Shown here piece by piece: positions 25,804 to 34,731 of a stretch of DNA of 64,000 bases. Positions within the stretch are counted from its first letter, which is position 1; each line of letters begins with the position of its first letter. Under the pieces are notes generated by a model. The model was not told the origin of the DNA and did not search any database. It saw nothing but the letters and a program-made list of their open reading frames with translations. The stretch lies in NCBI GenBank assembly GCA_024330965.1, contig JANDJL010000005.1:1-64000 (forward strand), read 5' to 3'. The DNA is from Nitrospira sp. GTDB lineage: Bacteria; Nitrospirota; Nitrospiria; Nitrospirales; Nitrospiraceae. A program made the translations under genes and the position numbers.

Positions 25804-26157
25804 TCAATAAGCTTTGCTGTAGCCGGCCTCGCCGTCGTAATTCCACAATTTTTGCGCTGCCGACCATTCCCACTTCTTGCTGAGTTGCACAAGAAAATCG
25901 GCCACCTCATGATCCTTGATGGGCTTGGTCGCCATGAACCGGCAGCGGTACCAGTTCACCATCAAAAGATCAGGGCTGACGAAGCCGGGCCACACCTTGG
26001 TGCCACGGTTGGAGATGAACTCGCACTTGAAGGGACCAAATTCGCCGTCGGCAAATTGGGGAATCCCCTTGTCTGTAATGATGTACAAATCGACTCCCAC
26101 CAGTTCGATCTGTTTCTTCTTTTTTGTCGCGATTGCGTCTTGAGTAAAGGTTGGCAT
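25804..26157 (-). CDS. Detached C-terminal domain of isocitrate dehydrogenase (inferred)
   Basis: A 117-residue protein encoded 10 nt after icd. Its core GVDLYIITDKGIPQFADGEFGPFKCEFISNRGTKVWPGF resembles, from memory, the C-terminal extension of the longer NADP-type isocitrate dehydrogenases of Thermus and alpha-proteobacteria (ICDH with a VGVDVF... and ISNRG-KV-P type segment). Because the upstream catalytic protein stops at the usual short length, I infer that the extension is encoded separately here. Start ATG at 26157 has AAGGAGGATCC upstream. A Trp-rich C-terminus (KKWEWSAAQKLWNYDG) is notable. Alternative: an unrelated small protein. It may be a regulatory or oligomerising subunit. Confidence 0.6.
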   Translation of the reverse strand: MPTFTQDAIATKKKKQIELVGVDLYIITDKGIPQFADGEFGPFKCEFISNRGTKVWPGFVSPDLLMVNWYRCRFMATKPIKDHEVADFLVQLSKKWEWSAAQKLWNYDGEAGYSKAY

Positions 26158-26167
26158 CGGATCCTCC

Positions 26168-27184
26168 TTAGTTGGCCGTCTTGCGCATCTTGTCGATGAT
26201 GGCCTTGGCATATTCGTCTGTCTTGGCGGTGCCGCCGACGTCATAGGTCACTGTTTTCCCTTCTTCGAGGACTGCATACATTGCCTTCTCGATTCGATCC
26301 GCTGCCTCCTTCTCGCCGAGCCAGCGGAGCATCATAATGCCGGAAATCAAAACGGCGGAGGGATTCACCTTTTTCTGACCCGCGTACTTTGGCGCTGAAC
26401 CATGAACTGCCTCAAAAATGGCGCAGTTATCGCCGACGTTGGCGCCTGGGGCGAAGCCTAAGCCGCCCATCAGGCCTGCGCAGAGATCGGTCAGGATATC
26501 GCCATAGAGGTTGGGCAGCACCAGACAGTCGAACTGGCCGGGGTTGCGCACCAATTGCATGGAGCAGTTGTCTACGATGATGTCGCCCGTCTCGATATCA
26601 GGATATTTCTTTGCAGCTTCCCGGAACGCCTCGAGAAAGAGGCCGTCCGTCATTTTCATGATGTTAGCCTTGTGAACGCAGTAGACTTTTTTGCGGCCGT
26701 TGTCCCTCGCCCACTTCAACGCGAAATCCGCAATGCGATAGGACCCTGGCCAGGTGATGACCTTGAGACACTGCGCCACTTCGTCGGAGACCATGTGCTC
26801 GATGGCGGCATAGGAGTCCTCGGTGTTCTCGCGGAAATTGATGATGTCCAGTTTGTCCCACGGCCGTTTCAGCGCGGGAATGAGCCGGACAGGCCGCACG
26901 TTGGCGTACAGGTCGAAGACCTTCCGCAACGTGACGTTGGCGCTCTTGTGCCCGGTTCCGATAGGTGTCGTCGTTGGACCCTTTAACGCCACTTTGTTTT
27001 TGGCGATGCTCTGGATCGTTTTCTCCGGTAGCAGCGTTCCGTGTTTCTCGAGACAATCAAGGCCGATGTCTTCATATTCCCATTTGATATCAACACCGCT
27101 TGCGTCGATCACCATTCGCACAGCTTCGCAGATCTCCGGTCCTGTGCCCTCTCCCGGAATCATCGTCACCACGTGTGTCGCCAT
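26168..27184 (-). CDS. icd: Isocitrate dehydrogenase, probably NADP-type, catalytic part
   Basis: Interconverts isocitrate and 2-oxoglutarate + CO2; in a reductive TCA cycle it would run as a carboxylase. The 338-residue protein has GEGTGPEICEAV, the substrate motifs ANVRPVRLIPALKRPWDKLDIINFRENTEDSYAAIEH, the Lys of HKANIMKMTDG, metal-binding Asp residues in LPNLYGDILTDLCAGLMGGLG and EAVHGSAPKYAGQKKVNPSA. The Lys-Tyr in SAPKYAG are those that read NADP in E. coli Icd. ATG at 27184 has GGGAGG upstream; a TTG at 27190 is less likely. A sigma-54 promoter candidate lies at 27247-27262, and the sigma-54 regulator gene is just upstream. Confidence 0.9.
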   Translation of the reverse strand: MATHVVTMIPGEGTGPEICEAVRMVIDASGVDIKWEYEDIGLDCLEKHGTLLPEKTIQSIAKNKVALKGPTTTPIGTGHKSANVTLRKVFDLYANVRPVRLIPALKRPWDKLDIINFRENTEDSYAAIEHMVSDEVAQCLKVITWPGSYRIADFALKWARDNGRKKVYCVHKANIMKMTDGLFLEAFREAAKKYPDIETGDIIVDNCSMQLVRNPGQFDCLVLPNLYGDILTDLCAGLMGGLGFAPGANVGDNCAIFEAVHGSAPKYAGQKKVNPSAVLISGIMMLRWLGEKEAADRIEKAMYAVLEEGKTVTYDVGGTAKTDEYAKAIIDKMRKTAN

Positions 27185-27246
27185 CCTCAACCTCCCTTAA
27201 GCAGCAAGGGTGATCGGACCATCCGAAACCCTGTTCTGGGGACTGG

Positions 27247-27262
27247 AGCAAAATGGATTCCA
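27247..27262 (-). promoter_or_regulatory. Candidate sigma-54 promoter of icd
   Basis: Minus strand TGGAATCCATTTTGCT: GG (27260-27261) and GC (27248-27249) with the required 10-nt spacing, a full TTGCT -12 box and TGG-A- at -24. Two positions deviate (A for C, C for purine). Predicted transcription start near 27237, about 50 nt before the icd start. The adjacent sigma-54-dependent regulator makes it plausible. Confidence 0.5.
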
Positions 27263-27394
27263 CACCAGAGCCTTCAGGAATCGAAGAGAAATGTCATGGA
27301 AATTCAAGAAGTTCTCATGGGATACGGAAGCGGTAAGGTTCGAGATGGCTGTCAGTCAGTTCTTTCGGACGAGCGAGCACGCTCTTGCCGCACG

Positions 27395-27416
27395 CACTCT
27401 AGTGCGAAATCGCACG
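27395..27416. promoter_or_regulatory. Overlapping palindromes upstream of icd (possible activator site)
   Basis: GCACT-CT-AGTGC (27395-27406) overlaps GTGCGA-AA-TCGCAC (27403-27416). Both are perfect inverted repeats. They lie about 135-155 bp upstream of the icd -24 box, the usual distance for an enhancer site of an NtrC-family activator. Binding is inferred only. Confidence 0.35.
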
Positions 27417-27645
27417 TCTGCGGGGCTTCCGAATTAAGGAAGAGGCGAGATTGCAAGAAGATTTATGGTCTATGTATTGCGGGGAAAGAGAACCGTTGTT
27501 AAGGGAAGTCCATGGCTGGCGGAGGCTATGCGCTGGCGTTGCCTGCGGCAGAATGTCCCCCCTTCTAGTTCTCATTTGGATGCCGATTCGTGCGGCGGCG
27601 CAATCTTCTCTTCCTCTGTTCACTCAACACATGAAAGGGCGGGTG

Positions 27646-29064
27646 TTACTCCAGTGGTGATTGAGACTTTCTGCGCCGGTTTAAAGTCCAGCGAGTAATA
27701 CCCAGGTATTTGGCGGCCAGGGTTTTGTTGCCTCCGGTGCGTTGGAGGACCTCCGAGATGATTCGATGCTCGATGTCGGCCAGTGATTGGTCGCCGAGCC
27801 GGAACGCAAGATGGATCTGCATAGGGTCGGATGGCTGGGGGGGAGTAACTGGTGGTATGGAAGAACGTTGTACGGTCGTCGGTCTGGAATTGATGTGGAT
27901 ATCCGACGGAAAATGCGCGGCCTCGAGCGTATCTTTGGAACAGAAGAGGACCGCTCGTTCGATTAGGTTTCGCAATTCCCGAATGTTTCCCGGGAAATCG
28001 TATTGCGCCAACATTGTCTTGACGGAGTCCGCCAACCGGCGGGCCGGTTGCTTCAAGGCCACGGCGAACCGTTCCATGAAATGTTCGGCGAGCGGAATGA
28101 TGTCTTCCCGCCGATCTCGCAGGGGAGGAACGGTCAAGGTGACGACGTTCAAGCGAAAATAGAGATCTTCGCGGAACTCCCCGCGCGCAACGGCGTCTTT
28201 CAGATTGTGGTTGGTAGCCGCCATGAATCGCACGTCTACCGGGATGGTGGCTGCGCCCCCCACCCGCCGTAGGGTGCGCTCTTCGAGTACGCGCAGCAGT
28301 TTGGCCTGAAGCGGGAGGGGAAGATCGGCGACTTCGTCGAACAAGACGGTGCCGCCCTCAGCCATTTCGATCAAACCAATCTTGCGGGCAGCCGCCCCCG
28401 TAAACGATCCCTTTTCATGACCGAACAATTCGCTCTCGAAGAGTTCGCGCGGGATCGAGGGGCAATCGACCTCGATGCAGGGTTTGTGGGCTCGGGCACC
28501 GTTGTAATGAATGACCCGCGCCATGTACTGCTTGCCTGTGCCTGTCTCGCCTTGCAGCAACACGGTGACCCGGTCACTTTTGACCAGTTCACGGACTTGA
28601 TCGAGAAAACGTTGGGTGGCTGGACTGCTGGCGATGACCCGGTCGAGCGCGTATCGTTCCGCGTCTTGCCCGCTGTGCAAATGGACCTGGCGTTGGAGTG
28701 CGAGCAACTCCGTCGCTCGGTGGAGCGCGTGTAATAGGTCCTCCATGTCGATGGATTTGGCGACGAAGTCGAACGCCCCGAGCTTGGTCGCTTCCACTGC
28801 GTCTTTTACCGTCCCTCTTGCCGTCAAGAGGATAACTAAGAGATGAGGAAACAATCGCTTGACCCGCGCCAACACGTCGAGTCCGGAGAGATGGGGCATG
28901 ACCAGGTCGAGCACGAGGATGTCGGGTTCGAATGTCCGGAGCAGCGAGAGGGCCTCTTCTCCAGAAGAGGCGGTCTGCACCATGTAGCCGTGATCGCTGA
29001 GGCGAAGGGCAAAGGCTTCGCGAACCGAGGCTTCATCTTCGACGAGCAGGATCTGCCAGGCCAT
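27646..29064 (-). CDS. Sigma-54-dependent response regulator (NtrC family)
   Basis: A 472-residue transcription activator. Receiver domain (1-120) with phospho-acceptor Asp in DILVLDLVMPHLSGLDVL, conserved Thr/Ala in ILLTARG and Lys in FDFVAKS. AAA+ domain (about 140-375) with Walker A GETGTGKQ, the sigma-54 contact loop KGSFTGA (Ser variant of GAFTGA), Walker B GGTVLFDEVADL and the Arg-finger region FREDLYFRLNV. Fis-type helix-turn-helix at the C-terminus (ISEVLQRTGGNKTLAAKYLGITRWTLNRR). Its ATG directly follows the stop of the histidine kinase gene, its obvious partner. Likely targets are the sigma-54 sites before dabB and icd. Confidence 0.93.
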   Translation of the reverse strand: MAWQILLVEDEASVREAFALRLSDHGYMVQTASSGEEALSLLRTFEPDILVLDLVMPHLSGLDVLARVKRLFPHLLVILLTARGTVKDAVEATKLGAFDFVAKSIDMEDLLHALHRATELLALQRQVHLHSGQDAERYALDRVIASSPATQRFLDQVRELVKSDRVTVLLQGETGTGKQYMARVIHYNGARAHKPCIEVDCPSIPRELFESELFGHEKGSFTGAAARKIGLIEMAEGGTVLFDEVADLPLPLQAKLLRVLEERTLRRVGGAATIPVDVRFMAATNHNLKDAVARGEFREDLYFRLNVVTLTVPPLRDRREDIIPLAEHFMERFAVALKQPARRLADSVKTMLAQYDFPGNIRELRNLIERAVLFCSKDTLEAAHFPSDIHINSRPTTVQRSSIPPVTPPQPSDPMQIHLAFRLGDQSLADIEHRIISEVLQRTGGNKTLAAKYLGITRWTLNRRRKSQSPLE

Positions 29065-31161
29065 CTAGGTCTCGTGCTTGAGAGGAAGCCACACCGTCAC
29101 GGTGACACCATGGCCGGGGGGGCTGGTGATGGTTATTTGGCCTCGATGTCGTTCAATGATATCGTGAGTGATGGTCAAGCCCAGCCCCACGCCTTTCGCC
29201 TTGCCGCAGGTGAAGAACGGTTCGAAAATCCGCTGGAGATCTTCCGGCGGGATACCTTTCCCCGTATCGGTGAAGGTGAGGAGCACGCCGGCGTCGCGTC
29301 GGGTTTCGTCGGGTTTGAGCGCAATGGTTAGGGTTCCACCGTCGGGCATGGCGTCGAGGGCGTTCATCATGATGTTCAGACATACCTGTTGCAAATGCGG
29401 CCGTGACGCCGTGACATGTGGGACGTCGGGCGCGATGAGCGTTCTGACGGTGATTCGTTGCTTGAGCATATTTGGACGGAGCAGTGTGAGCGTCTCATTG
29501 ATCAACGACGGCAGATGGCAGGGCTGGGGATCAAACGGGCTGGGGCGCAATTGGCTTAAGTGCGACTCTAGCAGCCCGTCGATGCGTGCTGCTTCTCGGG
29601 CAATCAACCGACAACGGTCGCGGGCCGCTTGCGGCAGCGAATCCTGTTCAGCCAGGTGTGTGGCCAAACTTCCCAGGCCGATCAGCGGATTGCGGATCTC
29701 GTGGAGGAGACCTCCGGCCAGTTGTCCCACCAGCTTCACCCGTTCAGTGTGGCGCAAGGCTTCGAGCATCTGTTCGCGTTCGCTTAAATCGGTCAAAATG
29801 GCCATGTAATACTGCGTGGTGCCGTCTCGATCTTTCACGGGGCTCACGCTTTCCCACACGAGAAATTCCGATCCGTCCTTGCGGCGGTTGACGAAACGGT
29901 CGGCGAACGGATGTCCGGAGCGAATGGTCTGCCAAAGGCGTTCATAGAATTCGGGCGAGTGTTTGCCGGAGCTGAGAATCGACGGACGCTGCCCCAGTGC
30001 CTCTTCCCGGGGCCAACCGGTCATTCGCTCCAGCGCAGGGTTCCATTCCAAGATGTGGCCTTTGGTGTCGGTCAGCATGATGCCGTCCTGTGCCGCCATA
30101 AAGAGCCGGTGATAAAAATCTCTTTGGGTCTCAGCGCGCCGCCGCCGTTCGAGGACGGTGGCAACCGTGTTGGCCACTGAGCAGAGGAATTCGAGTTCTT
30201 TATCGGTAAAATGGCGGACTCGCTTGCAGTGGGCCGTCATCACGCCGTACACGCGATCTTCCACCAACATCGGCACGCAGATGCCGGCAATATAGCCCTG
30301 TTCGGTCAGGAGAGTTGAGGGTGTAAAGCGCGTTTCGGTACGGAGGTCGTGAACAACAACGGGAAGCCGTTTCCTGATCGCATAGCCGGCTTGCGAATGG
30401 GTTCCCCCCTCGATGGTCAGCATCCCGATGAGTGTCTCGTCGAGGCCGACAGCCGCTACAATCGTCAAGTCATCGCCAGACTCGCGGGCGATGAGAATTT
30501 TACAAAGTTCGACATCGAGGGCTTCGGCCGTGTGCTGCACGGCTTCGTTCATCAAGGTCTGGGCCGAGGCATCGCTCACGGCCAGAGTGCCGATGCGGGC
30601 GAGGACGGATTGAAAACGAGCCGCCTGTGAGGCTTCTTGAGCCAGCAGGGTCCGTTCGGTCACATCTTGCAGGATCAGCAGCACGCCGGTGTGGCCTTGA
30701 AAGGGCACGGCGTTGAATCGGCATTCATAAATCAGCCGATGCCCTGCACGATCCACGAGGTGATAGATCTTGTTCCTGCGAGCTCCGACCATGTGGCCTG
30801 TCCATGACTGTGCATCGGCAAGGAGACGATCCCGCAGCGTGGTGAAGGCGCATTCACCGGGTGGATCGTCCGCGGCGGCTGCTGCCGCCTCGACCAACTC
30901 GCCGAATTGGGCGTTTTCGAAAATCAACGCCCCGTGACGCAGAAAGCACAGACCGCCTTCAATGCAATCGCTCACCCAGGCGAGCACCTCGGCAGCGGAT
31001 AATTCCGATGGCGCGGGAACCAGTGATTTGCTGGAATGGGGCGCGGGGGGCATAATGATGATCGGGGCTACGCGTGGTGTCGGGACTGACGTCAGTATAT
31101 CTCGCGAGGCGTGGAGGCGTCGAGACCCAGCGGGCCCGCGCGATTCCGTCTCGATCGTCAT
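29065..31161 (-). CDS. Soluble PAS-GAF-PAS sensor histidine kinase
   Basis: A 698-residue kinase with no transmembrane segments, so it senses a cytoplasmic signal. Order: PAS-like domain (about 55-175), GAF domain (about 200-345), PAS domain (about 350-475, e.g. LFMAAQDGIMLTDTKGHILEWNPALERMTGW), HisKA with phospho-accepting His in GQLAGGLLHEIRNPLIGLG, and HATPase with N box NIMMNALDAMPDGG, G1 DTGKGIPPEDL and G2 GKAKGVGLGLTI. The ATG at 31161 overlaps the PII-like stop (ATGA), and the response regulator begins at its own stop, so all three are co-translated. The signal is unknown; its place in the dab operon suggests inorganic carbon status. Confidence 0.9.
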   Translation of the reverse strand: MTIETESRGPAGSRRLHASRDILTSVPTPRVAPIIIMPPAPHSSKSLVPAPSELSAAEVLAWVSDCIEGGLCFLRHGALIFENAQFGELVEAAAAAADDPPGECAFTTLRDRLLADAQSWTGHMVGARRNKIYHLVDRAGHRLIYECRFNAVPFQGHTGVLLILQDVTERTLLAQEASQAARFQSVLARIGTLAVSDASAQTLMNEAVQHTAEALDVELCKILIARESGDDLTIVAAVGLDETLIGMLTIEGGTHSQAGYAIRKRLPVVVHDLRTETRFTPSTLLTEQGYIAGICVPMLVEDRVYGVMTAHCKRVRHFTDKELEFLCSVANTVATVLERRRRAETQRDFYHRLFMAAQDGIMLTDTKGHILEWNPALERMTGWPREEALGQRPSILSSGKHSPEFYERLWQTIRSGHPFADRFVNRRKDGSEFLVWESVSPVKDRDGTTQYYMAILTDLSEREQMLEALRHTERVKLVGQLAGGLLHEIRNPLIGLGSLATHLAEQDSLPQAARDRCRLIAREAARIDGLLESHLSQLRPSPFDPQPCHLPSLINETLTLLRPNMLKQRITVRTLIAPDVPHVTASRPHLQQVCLNIMMNALDAMPDGGTLTIALKPDETRRDAGVLLTFTDTGKGIPPEDLQRIFEPFFTCGKAKGVGLGLTITHDIIERHRGQITITSPPGHGVTVTVWLPLKHET

Positions 31162-31487
31162 TTCCCCACGAAGTAGTCCCGCCGACTCACCGCTACGTCG
31201 GTGACGAACATGGCTCCCGAGTGGCGATTGAAAAGCGGGCCCAGGCCGGCCAAAATCGGTTCTACCCGATCGTCCGGCACTACGGTAAAGACGATGACTT
31301 GACTGCTGGTGTCGTCGAACAGCAGATGACCCTCGTGAAAACTATGATGGCCCCTTCCGGACACGTTGTTGATGATGGTGTAACCGGTGGCGCCGGTTCG
31401 GTCAAGCAAGTCGGTGACGAACTTCAAATGGTCACCTTGGACGACGATCTTAATTTCTTTCATGGGATGCAGCGTCAAGCTCATCAT
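31158..31487 (-). CDS. PII-like signalling protein of the DabAB operon
   Basis: About 109 aa (101 if it starts at the inner ATG at 31463, which gives the more typical PII-like beginning MKEIKIVVQGDHLKFVTDLLDRTGATGYTI). The ferredoxin-like PII fold is suggested by NNVSGRGHHS, by SSQVIVFTVVPDDRVEPILAGLGPLF and by the ending HSGAMFVTDVAVSRRDYF. There is no canonical uridylylated Tyr T-loop. PII-like proteins accompany DAC and carboxysome loci, and carboxysomal CPII has been reported to bind adenine nucleotides and bicarbonate. Start 31487 has AGGAG 8 nt upstream. It overlaps the dabA 3' end and, by 4 nt, the kinase gene. Confidence 0.78.
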   Translation of the reverse strand: MMSLTLHPMKEIKIVVQGDHLKFVTDLLDRTGATGYTIINNVSGRGHHSFHEGHLLFDDTSSQVIVFTVVPDDRVEPILAGLGPLFNRHSGAMFVTDVAVSRRDYFVGK

Positions 31488-34400
31488 GACCATGCGCTCC
31501 TTGGTTGGAAGGTTCGGGTTTCCAGCCGACCCCGCGATGATATCGATAAAACCGTTGATCCTGCGGATCCAACGCGACCAGCGTCATCCAACCCAGATTG
31601 AACAGGCGGTCCAGCAAGGGATGCCGGTCGATGACCCACTGAATTCGCTCGCGCGGCGCCTCGACGACGGCCAAAAGCCGCATCGGTTCATGATAGGGTT
31701 CCGCACCGTTCAGAACCGTCTGCGCTGGCAGACCCAAACGCAGGTCGCTCCATACGCCGGTCATGACCCCGATGCGGCCCACGACATTATGGTACACCTT
31801 GCTGCCGCTTCCGTAGATCCGGTTGTCAACGGTCGAGAAGTAGTGTTCCATGTTGATCCATTGGGCGACCACCAGCGGCGCCGTCAGGATCGTCTCCAAC
31901 AACTTACCGGACTGGTCTTGCCGGTAATCGTAGGAATGAAGAAAAGCACGGCCTCGTAAATTGACGCCCCGGGTCAACGCGCGTCGTCCAATGACGATGA
32001 GGCTATTCCCCGACAGTCCCCACTCCGGCCGGGTCTCGGCCCAATCACGGCTACGCCGGATGGCCTGTTGCCGTGCGAGGCGCGGCTGAGTCGGCGTCGA
32101 GATCGGCAATGCACCGGCCCGTTCCATGGCGGCTCCCCGGCCCGCCGCGTCGAGATCGGCCATCAGAATCTCCAAATCTTTACGGTGTGTCGCTGGCACG
32201 TCTTCGAGATCGACCAGGCGTACGACGTCCGTCGTCGTATCATGTTGCGCGGCGAAGAAATGGGTGTCGGTCGGAACAGTAATCCCCCGCCTCAGGAGCA
32301 ACTCACGCACGGTGGGCTTATTGGCCATTGCGGCGATGGCACGGGCATTGGGCAAGCCCTGATTGCCGCCGCAAGCGCCGCAGTCCAGAGCGGATTCGTA
32401 GGGGTTGTTTTCCGAGGTGCTGCCGTGCGCGCAAAACACGACCACTCGAGCGAAGTTGGACGTCAGCCCCATCAGTCGCAGCGCCGCCTCAACCAAGTAG
32501 GCCTGTTCGGAAGTTGAGAAACCGGTACGGGTTAAACGGGCCAGACGCGCGGAGACGCCGTGGGGGCTGATGCAGTAGCGATCTCGCAATTCGGCATAGA
32601 AACCTGCTTCCGCCTCCGGCGAGAGATTCAGCGCTTTCGCTACCTCGCCGTTGAGGCGGTCCCCCTCGCCAAGGGCCTTTCGCCTGATTTGGTCCAACAA
32701 CGTCGCGGAGAGGGTAGTGCCGGTCCTCCCAAGACGTTCGCGGATGACCTCACGGATAATCGCCTGTTGTTCTGCTGCCACCATCGCCTCCGCCTCTTCT
32801 CGGCTGAGTTTCTCGACCGTCAAGGTGGTGGCGATGGGCGGCACCAGTCGATTGGTGATCCACTGTTTGATCTTGTCGTACCAGATAGGGAGGAGTGTCC
32901 GGCCAAACAGAGGCAGACAGAAGAACCATCCGAACGCCTCGACCATGACATAAGGAGTAATAACGTTTTCCTTAAGTTCCTGCAACAACTCATACGTGGT
33001 CGTGCCAAGCCGTGCCACGTTCTTGTGCCGCTTCGCCAGCCTATCATGATAGCTGCGAGGCACTTCCCGCACCAAGTTCTTAGGTTTGAGTAACACCGGG
33101 CAGTGGGAGACCGTCTGGTGGGCGCCGAAGGACTGAAAGTCCAACGGGACGCCGAAAAATCCTGCAAGTCCTAGAGTTTCGTAACCGCCCACATGCTCGA
33201 GGTGGCGACGAAAAATTTCGGAACGCACGTCGATGCAAAACACGAGCTGGGCCAGCGGCCGCGAGTTTGTTGCGTCATCCCGTGTCATCATCGCTTCGGC
33301 TGTGAGTCTCCCGGCTAGCCTACGGAGCACCTGACGGCGATGCGCGGTCTCGAAGGCCTCCAGCCAAATCGGTCCCTGCTGCGAGGCTGGTAAGCCGTCG
33401 AGCCACGACAGCAGGGTGCGAAGATCCGATGGCGAGGCAGTGTCGATGGCATCGTCGAGCCCAAGGGCGCCGAAGAAACGAACAAGGTGCCGTGCCGCCG
33501 TTCGGAGCCGATGATCGGTGTTTTGTGCCCTCCGCTGTTCGTCGTGGTGTCTGCCGATTGCTTCCCAAGCGGCGTGGTCGTACCGCCGGCTTGATCGGGC
33601 CAGGCGGGTCACCTGACGGTGGATACTCGGCGAAACCAGCCCCGATATCCAGTCGCGTCGCAGACGATAGGCGGCCGGAAAATGGCGTGCGTACCGCCGC
33701 CGTTCGTCGTTGGTTCCGGCAAGAGCCAGATAGGTACGGCAAGCCGACTCCACCAGCTCCCGCTCGTAGAAAAGTCGAACCGCCAGGTAGTTTGCCAGAT
33801 CGATCGGATAGGCTTCCTGCCAGGGATGGCCCTTTTCATGCGAGCGCCATTTGATATAACCGACCCAACCCGGCAGGGAGGCCAGGTGTTCAGAAAAGTA
33901 TGGTTCCCATACGGTGTGTGGAATCCCCATGTCGTGTAAAAGATTCAACAGGGCGTCCTCGGAACAGTCGGGAAGGTCGCGCAATTTGTCTGCTGCGTTC
34001 CGGATCCCGATGAGCCGAAGCGTGAAATCATCTTGTGCGAGGTCGCGCCAGGCTCGGTAAAATCCCCGTTCCCGCTGCGGCATAGCCCAGGTGGCTTCCC
34101 CCTCATCGAGAAAAGCCCCACACCACTTGATCAGCTCTCGATTGATCGTCTCGACCAATCTGGTTCCGAGCGTTCGGTCGCACCAGGCACTGAGTGTTTC
34201 TCTCTCGGAGAGCTCATGGGGCTCTAAGGAAGGGGAGTCCGGCACAATCGGTCCGTCCATAGTGCTGGCTCGTGCCAGCCATAGCATCCGTTCGGTGATA
34301 CGCTCCTCATCCTTCGGTGAGGCTCCGGCGGAGGGGCGGTCTGATTCGGTCACGCCGTGAAGCATCGACAAAGTCAACACCTCCGCATGACTCAGCCGAC

Positions 34401-34713
34401 GGCCGCCTAGCACAATCGACCGATCAAATGTCCACGGCTCCAGCGCCGCCCGCAGATCGTTCAGGCTGATACGTCCACTCGCCAGATGCCGCCGATACTC
34501 CGCGTTCGGCAAATAGCCACGCCCGCCGAACAGGTGGGATCCGTGTTGGACGGCCTGTTCAAACGACAACGATTCAAGTCCGTGCAGCGGATTGTGGTGG
34601 ACAAAGGTCCGCATCGGCCAGTATGGCGCGATGACTTCTCCTGCCAACTCCACATGGGAGAGCAACTCCATCCGCTGCGTGTCGGTGTATCGTTCGGGTA
34701 CCGGTCGGGTCAT
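31450..34713 (-). CDS. dabA: Inorganic carbon transporter subunit DabA (DUF2309)
   Basis: Large cytoplasmic, zinc-binding subunit of the DAB energy-coupled CO2/bicarbonate accumulation system, thought to act like a vectorial carbonic anhydrase. At 1087 aa it belongs to the long DabA form. Zinc-site motifs are VFCIDVRSEIFRRHLE (about residue 490) and FCAHGSTSENNPYESALDCGACGGNQG (about 755). The N-terminus has the family segment WPMRTFVHHNPLHGLE, and the C-terminal half includes VAQWINMEHYFSTVDNRIYGSGSKVYHNVVGRIGVM. dabB ends 18 nt upstream; the PII-like gene overlaps its 3' end. Confidence 0.95.
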   Translation of the reverse strand: MTRPVPERYTDTQRMELLSHVELAGEVIAPYWPMRTFVHHNPLHGLESLSFEQAVQHGSHLFGGRGYLPNAEYRRHLASGRISLNDLRAALEPWTFDRSIVLGGRRLSHAEVLTLSMLHGVTESDRPSAGASPKDEERITERMLWLARASTMDGPIVPDSPSLEPHELSERETLSAWCDRTLGTRLVETINRELIKWCGAFLDEGEATWAMPQRERGFYRAWRDLAQDDFTLRLIGIRNAADKLRDLPDCSEDALLNLLHDMGIPHTVWEPYFSEHLASLPGWVGYIKWRSHEKGHPWQEAYPIDLANYLAVRLFYERELVESACRTYLALAGTNDERRRYARHFPAAYRLRRDWISGLVSPSIHRQVTRLARSSRRYDHAAWEAIGRHHDEQRRAQNTDHRLRTAARHLVRFFGALGLDDAIDTASPSDLRTLLSWLDGLPASQQGPIWLEAFETAHRRQVLRRLAGRLTAEAMMTRDDATNSRPLAQLVFCIDVRSEIFRRHLEHVGGYETLGLAGFFGVPLDFQSFGAHQTVSHCPVLLKPKNLVREVPRSYHDRLAKRHKNVARLGTTTYELLQELKENVITPYVMVEAFGWFFCLPLFGRTLLPIWYDKIKQWITNRLVPPIATTLTVEKLSREEAEAMVAAEQQAIIREVIRERLGRTGTTLSATLLDQIRRKALGEGDRLNGEVAKALNLSPEAEAGFYAELRDRYCISPHGVSARLARLTRTGFSTSEQAYLVEAALRLMGLTSNFARVVVFCAHGSTSENNPYESALDCGACGGNQGLPNARAIAAMANKPTVRELLLRRGITVPTDTHFFAAQHDTTTDVVRLVDLEDVPATHRKDLEILMADLDAAGRGAAMERAGALPISTPTQPRLARQQAIRRSRDWAETRPEWGLSGNSLIVIGRRALTRGVNLRGRAFLHSYDYRQDQSGKLLETILTAPLVVAQWINMEHYFSTVDNRIYGSGSKVYHNVVGRIGVMTGVWSDLRLGLPAQTVLNGAEPYHEPMRLLAVVEAPRERIQWVIDRHPLLDRLFNLGWMTLVALDPQDQRFYRYHRGVGWKPEPSNQGAHGHDELDAASHERN

Positions 34714-34731
34714 GGACGGCCTCGTCTGGGT

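Larger units (their letters stand above)
27185..27645. other. Intergenic region between the response regulator gene and icd
   Basis: 461 bp with no convincing gene. It carries the icd ribosome site, the sigma-54 promoter candidate and the palindrome cluster. Short frames here have unlike compositions and no ribosome sites. I see no strong terminator for the dab operon. Confidence 0.5.

Noticed and set aside
27210..27437. 75-codon plus-strand frame between icd and the response regulator
   Set aside because: Overlaps the icd promoter and palindromes, has no ribosome site and no family.
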